Source: an uncultured Pseudomonadales bacterium (lineage in GTDB: Bacteria; Pseudomonadota; Gammaproteobacteria; Pseudomonadales; Azotimanducaceae). Taken from it: a DNA stretch of 64,000 nucleotides. The notes beneath the pieces were generated by a model. It was not told the DNA's origin, ran no database searches, and saw only the letters and a list, made by a program, of their open reading frames with translations. The stretch is from positions 2,170,001-2,234,000 of the forward strand of contig OY282460.1 in the NCBI GenBank assembly GCA_958296295.1. The letters run 5' to 3'. Made by a program: the position numbers and the translations under genes. Below are positions 61,726-64,000 of the stretch, piece by piece (position 1 is the stretch's first letter; each line of letters begins with the position of its first letter).

Positions 61726-62092
61726 CTATCTCTGCCGGCCGTCCACCCGCACGGTGAGGACATCCGCGTCGTGGAACTGCTGGTGGCGCACGGCAGACGC
61801 GAAGTGGCGCAGTAGTCGCAACGACACGTCCCGCAGGGGGTCTTCCGCCGGCTCCTCGCCCAGCAGGGCAATGCGATCTTGCAGGTTCTCCTCGCTGGCG
61901 ACCGCCGTGACAAGCTCCAGCGTCGCGCGGGTGCTGGTGCCGCACCGTCAGCTGTAGCCGGCGCACTGCCCGCGCAGCGTCGTCGCGCTCCTCTGCTGGC
62001 GCTTCGCTTGCCAGCACAGCCGCCAGCGCCTCTTCGGCGGCGGCTGCCAGTCGCTGCTTGGCGGCGTCCAGTTGCGACGATCGGCGAACGTG
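61726..62092 (-). pseudogene. Remnant of a second NCS2-permease C-terminal domain
   Basis: This stretch aligns with 53978-54351, the last part of the permease fusion gene. The minus strand reads AKQRLAAAAEEALAAVLASE and RRLQLTVR in one frame. Two bases are missing relative to the intact copy, after which ATLELV, EENLQDRIALLGEEPAEDP and DADVLTVRVDGRQR appear in another frame before a TAG at 61728-61726. The permease part is absent, so a paralogous gene was once present or duplicated here and was mostly deleted. Confidence 0.85.
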
Positions 62093-62283
62093 AAATCGTA
62101 CACCGCTCGGCACCGGCCCCGTCTCGACGTGGATGTGCGGCATGTGCGGCAATGTGCGGCCGTTCCGCCAGTGGCCGCGCACCGCCCGACCCCCGACTCG
62201 ACCGGGACATGTGCTGTGCTGGCAGTCCAATGCGGTTGCGCCTATGATGGCCATGCAGTGTCGCTAGCGAGGGAGGAACCAAA

Positions 62284-62913
62284 ATGAAACTCTACGACTA
62301 CACGATGGCCCCCAATCCGCGCCGCGTGCGCGTCTTTCTGGCCGAGAAGGGCATCGAAATCGAGAAGGTACAGGTGGACATTCCGGCCGGCGAGAATCTC
62401 GCCCCCGCGTTCCGCGCCATCAATCCGCGCGGCCTTTTGCCCACGTTGGTGCTGGACGATGGCACCGTCATCGACGAGTCGGTGGCCATCAGCCTCTACT
62501 TCGAGACGCTGCATCCAGATCCGCCATTGGTCGGAACGGACGCCAAGTCTCGCGCTGTTATCGCCTCGGCGTTGCGGCACATGGAGTTCGACGGCTTGCA
62601 GCCGGTGGCGGAGGTGTTCCGCAACAGCAATCCGACGTTCGCCAACCGTTCCATTTCCGGCACCGAAGGCGTGCCGGCGGTGCCAGGACTCGTGGCCCGC
62701 GGGCGAGCCTCGGTGGCGCGCTTCTACACCTCGCTGAACGACACCTTGGCCGAGTCCGAGTTCGTCGCCGGCGACACCTACAGCATCGCGGACATCACGG
62801 CATTCTGCACGGTGGACTTCGCGAAATGGATTCAAATGCGGATCGGCGACGAACATCCCCACGTCAAGCGTTGGTACGCGGCCGTATCGAGCCGACCAAG
62901 CGCCAGCGCGTAA
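62284..62913 (+). CDS. Glutathione S-transferase
   Basis: A 209-residue GST: MKLYDYTMAPNPRRVRVFLA (N-terminal thioredoxin fold with S/P glutathione-site region), INPRGLLPTLVLDDGTVIDE with the cis-proline, ESVAISLYFETLHPDP, and a helical C-terminal domain with FVAGDTYSIADITAFCTVDF. It resembles the bacterial GST group with a general detoxification or maleylacetoacetate-isomerase-like role. The gene stands alone. Confidence 0.9.
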   Translation: MKLYDYTMAPNPRRVRVFLAEKGIEIEKVQVDIPAGENLAPAFRAINPRGLLPTLVLDDGTVIDESVAISLYFETLHPDPPLVGTDAKSRAVIASALRHMEFDGLQPVAEVFRNSNPTFANRSISGTEGVPAVPGLVARGRASVARFYTSLNDTLAESEFVAGDTYSIADITAFCTVDFAKWIQMRIGDEHPHVKRWYAAVSSRPSASA

Positions 62914-63087
62914 ACGCCCGTGGTTTAGAGCGGCGCCGCCTTGCGCTGACATTCTTTGGCCCAAACGGCGTCGGCGATACGGCAAACGGCGGCGGCAACG
63001 GCGACGGCCTAGGCCGTCCAAGTGTGTGGTACGGTGCTGCTCCGGTAAGGCGGGGCCGAGCTTGTCGTCTGACGCCTTCGTCTCTAT

Positions 63088-63172
63088 GCCCAGGTGCCGG
63101 AACTGGTAGACGGGCTGGATTTAGGTTCCAGTGTCTTCGGGCGTGGGGGTTCGATTCCCTCCCTGGGCACCA
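63088..63172 (+). tRNA. tRNA-Leu (anticodon UAG)
   Basis: An 85-base tRNA including an encoded CCA. The acceptor stem pairs gcccagg with cctgggc, the anticodon stem-loop ctgga-tttaggt-tccag gives anticodon TAG, a long variable arm (tgtcttcgggcg region) marks it as class II, and ggggttcgattcc is the T arm. It reads CUN leucine codons, mainly CUA. Confidence 0.96.
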
Positions 63173-63272
63173 GTCACGTGTTGTCCGTGCGAGTCCGCAT
63201 CGGTCTGCGAACGTCCGTAGAAGTATGTAATACGTTGATTTATGCGACTATGGAGAGGAACGGAGCGGCCTA

Positions 63273-64000
63273 TCAACCCTCGGCCGGCGTCAGATGCGCT
63301 TGGAAGAACTCCACCGTTGCCTTGCGCGCCATCTGCTGGGCCACACCCCGAAAACCATGCGCGGCGCCCTCGATCACAAACAGCTCGTTGGCGACGCCCA
63401 CCTCGTCGAGCGCCCCGTGCAGCCGCTCGCTGTGGCTGATCGACACCAGCTCGTCCTTGTCGCCATGGATCAGCAGCACGGGCGGGTCGTCGGCGCTCGC
63501 GAAGTTGATGGGCGAGATATCTGCGGCCAGTTCGGGGTTGAAGTCCAACGCCGGAAAGCGCTCGCTCGGCCCCACGACACCCGAGAGATCGACGGGCGGG
63601 AAGTAGGCAACCACGGCCTGCACGCGATTCTCGCCCTGCGGGTCGAGGCCCAGCATCAAGGACAGATGCCCGCCGGCGCTGCCGCCGTGGACGCCAAGGC
63701 GATTCGGGTCGAGGCCGAATCGCGCCGCGTTGGAGCGCACATGTTCTAGAGCCAAGCGCACGTCGGCCACCGCGTCCGGCACCTTGAAGCGCGGCGCGCT
63801 GCCGTGATGCACGGCCACCACCGCGAACCCCGCATCCAGCAGATGCGAGAACCACGGCAAGCGCTGCTGTGGGGGCTGCCAGCGCGAAAACCAGCCGCCG
63901 CTGACCATGAACAGCACGGTGGCGCCGTTGTGCTCGTCCGGCTTGAACAGGTCGTAAACCAACGCCATGCCGTCCTTGTGGCCGTAGACCACATCGGCCG
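63273..64000 (-). CDS. Alpha/beta hydrolase (BD-FAE/esterase-like), cut by window edge
   Basis: At least 242 residues of an esterase/lipase-family hydrolase. It shows TVLFMVSGGWFSRWQPPQQ (oxyanion-hole region), FGLDPNRLGVHGGSAGGHLS with nucleophile S in GGSAGG, LLIHGDKDELV with the acid D, and EGAAHGFRG with catalytic H. The frame is open to the right edge, so the true N-terminus lies outside; a GTG at 63992 is not convincing, as residues before it (ADVVYG) already look like the family. Confidence 0.85.
   Translation of the reverse strand, partial: ADVVYGHKDGMALVYDLFKPDEHNGATVLFMVSGGWFSRWQPPQQRLPWFSHLLDAGFAVVAVHHGSAPRFKVPDAVADVRLALEHVRSNAARFGLDPNRLGVHGGSAGGHLSLMLGLDPQGENRVQAVVAYFPPVDLSGVVGPSERFPALDFNPELAADISPINFASADDPPVLLIHGDKDELVSISHSERLHGALDEVGVANELFVIEGAAHGFRGVAQQMARKATVEFFQAHLTPAEG

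Noticed and set aside
63088..63172. tRNA-Leu as an integration site of a mobile element
   Set aside because: No integrase, no duplicated 3' tRNA end and no compositional break are visible on either side.

Overview
The window looks like chromosomal DNA from a high-GC gammaproteobacterium that I cannot place more precisely. The best evidence is the block zapE - rplM - rpsI - petABC - sspA - sspB, followed on the other strand by a BON-domain lipoprotein (dolP-like), yraN and lpoA, then divergent rsmI and the RNase P RNA gene. The lifestyle genes (two TonB-dependent receptors, a TRAP transporter, an ammonium channel, a propionate/methylcitrate operon, acyl-CoA enzymes) suggest an aerobic heterotroph living on small organic compounds.

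Layout. 1-7902: a minus-strand operon of transketolase-like enzyme, TonB-type lipoprotein, two tandem family-5 solute-binding proteins and a class III aminotransferase that runs off the left edge. 7903-8775: no supportable gene. 8776-11225: an AlbA_2/RecG-like ATP-binding protein, an outer-membrane barrel and a KTSC-domain protein. 11272-19608: a decaying defence island. It holds a scar of brxC, an intact AAA ATPase + DUF4276 pair, a truncated pglX-type methyltransferase, a frameshifted trlF, a frameshifted second AlbA_2 gene and a VapBC-like toxin-antitoxin pair. A degenerate second copy of the toxin-antitoxin module forms the left border, so about 600-bp direct repeats bracket the island. 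19749-26089: VOC protein, DUF2975 (frameshifted) + Xre regulator, a large helical-repeat membrane protein, sugar-phosphate isomerase-like protein, acyl-CoA synthetase and CBS-domain protein.

26235-36877 is the conserved core block: cell division, ribosome, cytochrome bc1, stringent starvation proteins, envelope maintenance, rRNA methylation, RNase P. 37317-41585: enoyl-CoA hydratase, M48 protease lipoprotein, a 39-residue membrane protein, TerB, DnaJ and VWA proteins. 41713-52224: TonB receptor, then overlapping 5'-nucleotidase - thrH - prpB and close-packed prpC - prpD, then an ammonium transporter and a DUF1080 protein. 52328-61175: AAA ATPase/nuclease-like protein, an NCS2 permease fused to an ATP-binding-like domain, a DctPQM TRAP transporter and a second TonB receptor, which together look like an outer-to-inner-membrane uptake locus. 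61333-64000: NIPSNAP protein, a pseudogene copy of the NCS2 C-terminal domain, a glutathione S-transferase, tRNA-Leu(UAG) and an alpha/beta hydrolase that runs off the right edge.

For the hunt, the main observation is the island. Its BREX parts are broken, but the ATPase/DUF4276 pair lying between the brxC and pglX remnants is intact and translationally coupled. Three genes between 15.3 and 20.8 kb (trlF, AlbA_2, DUF2975) are each broken by what looks like a single missing base. That pattern could be real decay or a local assembly problem, and only read data can decide.
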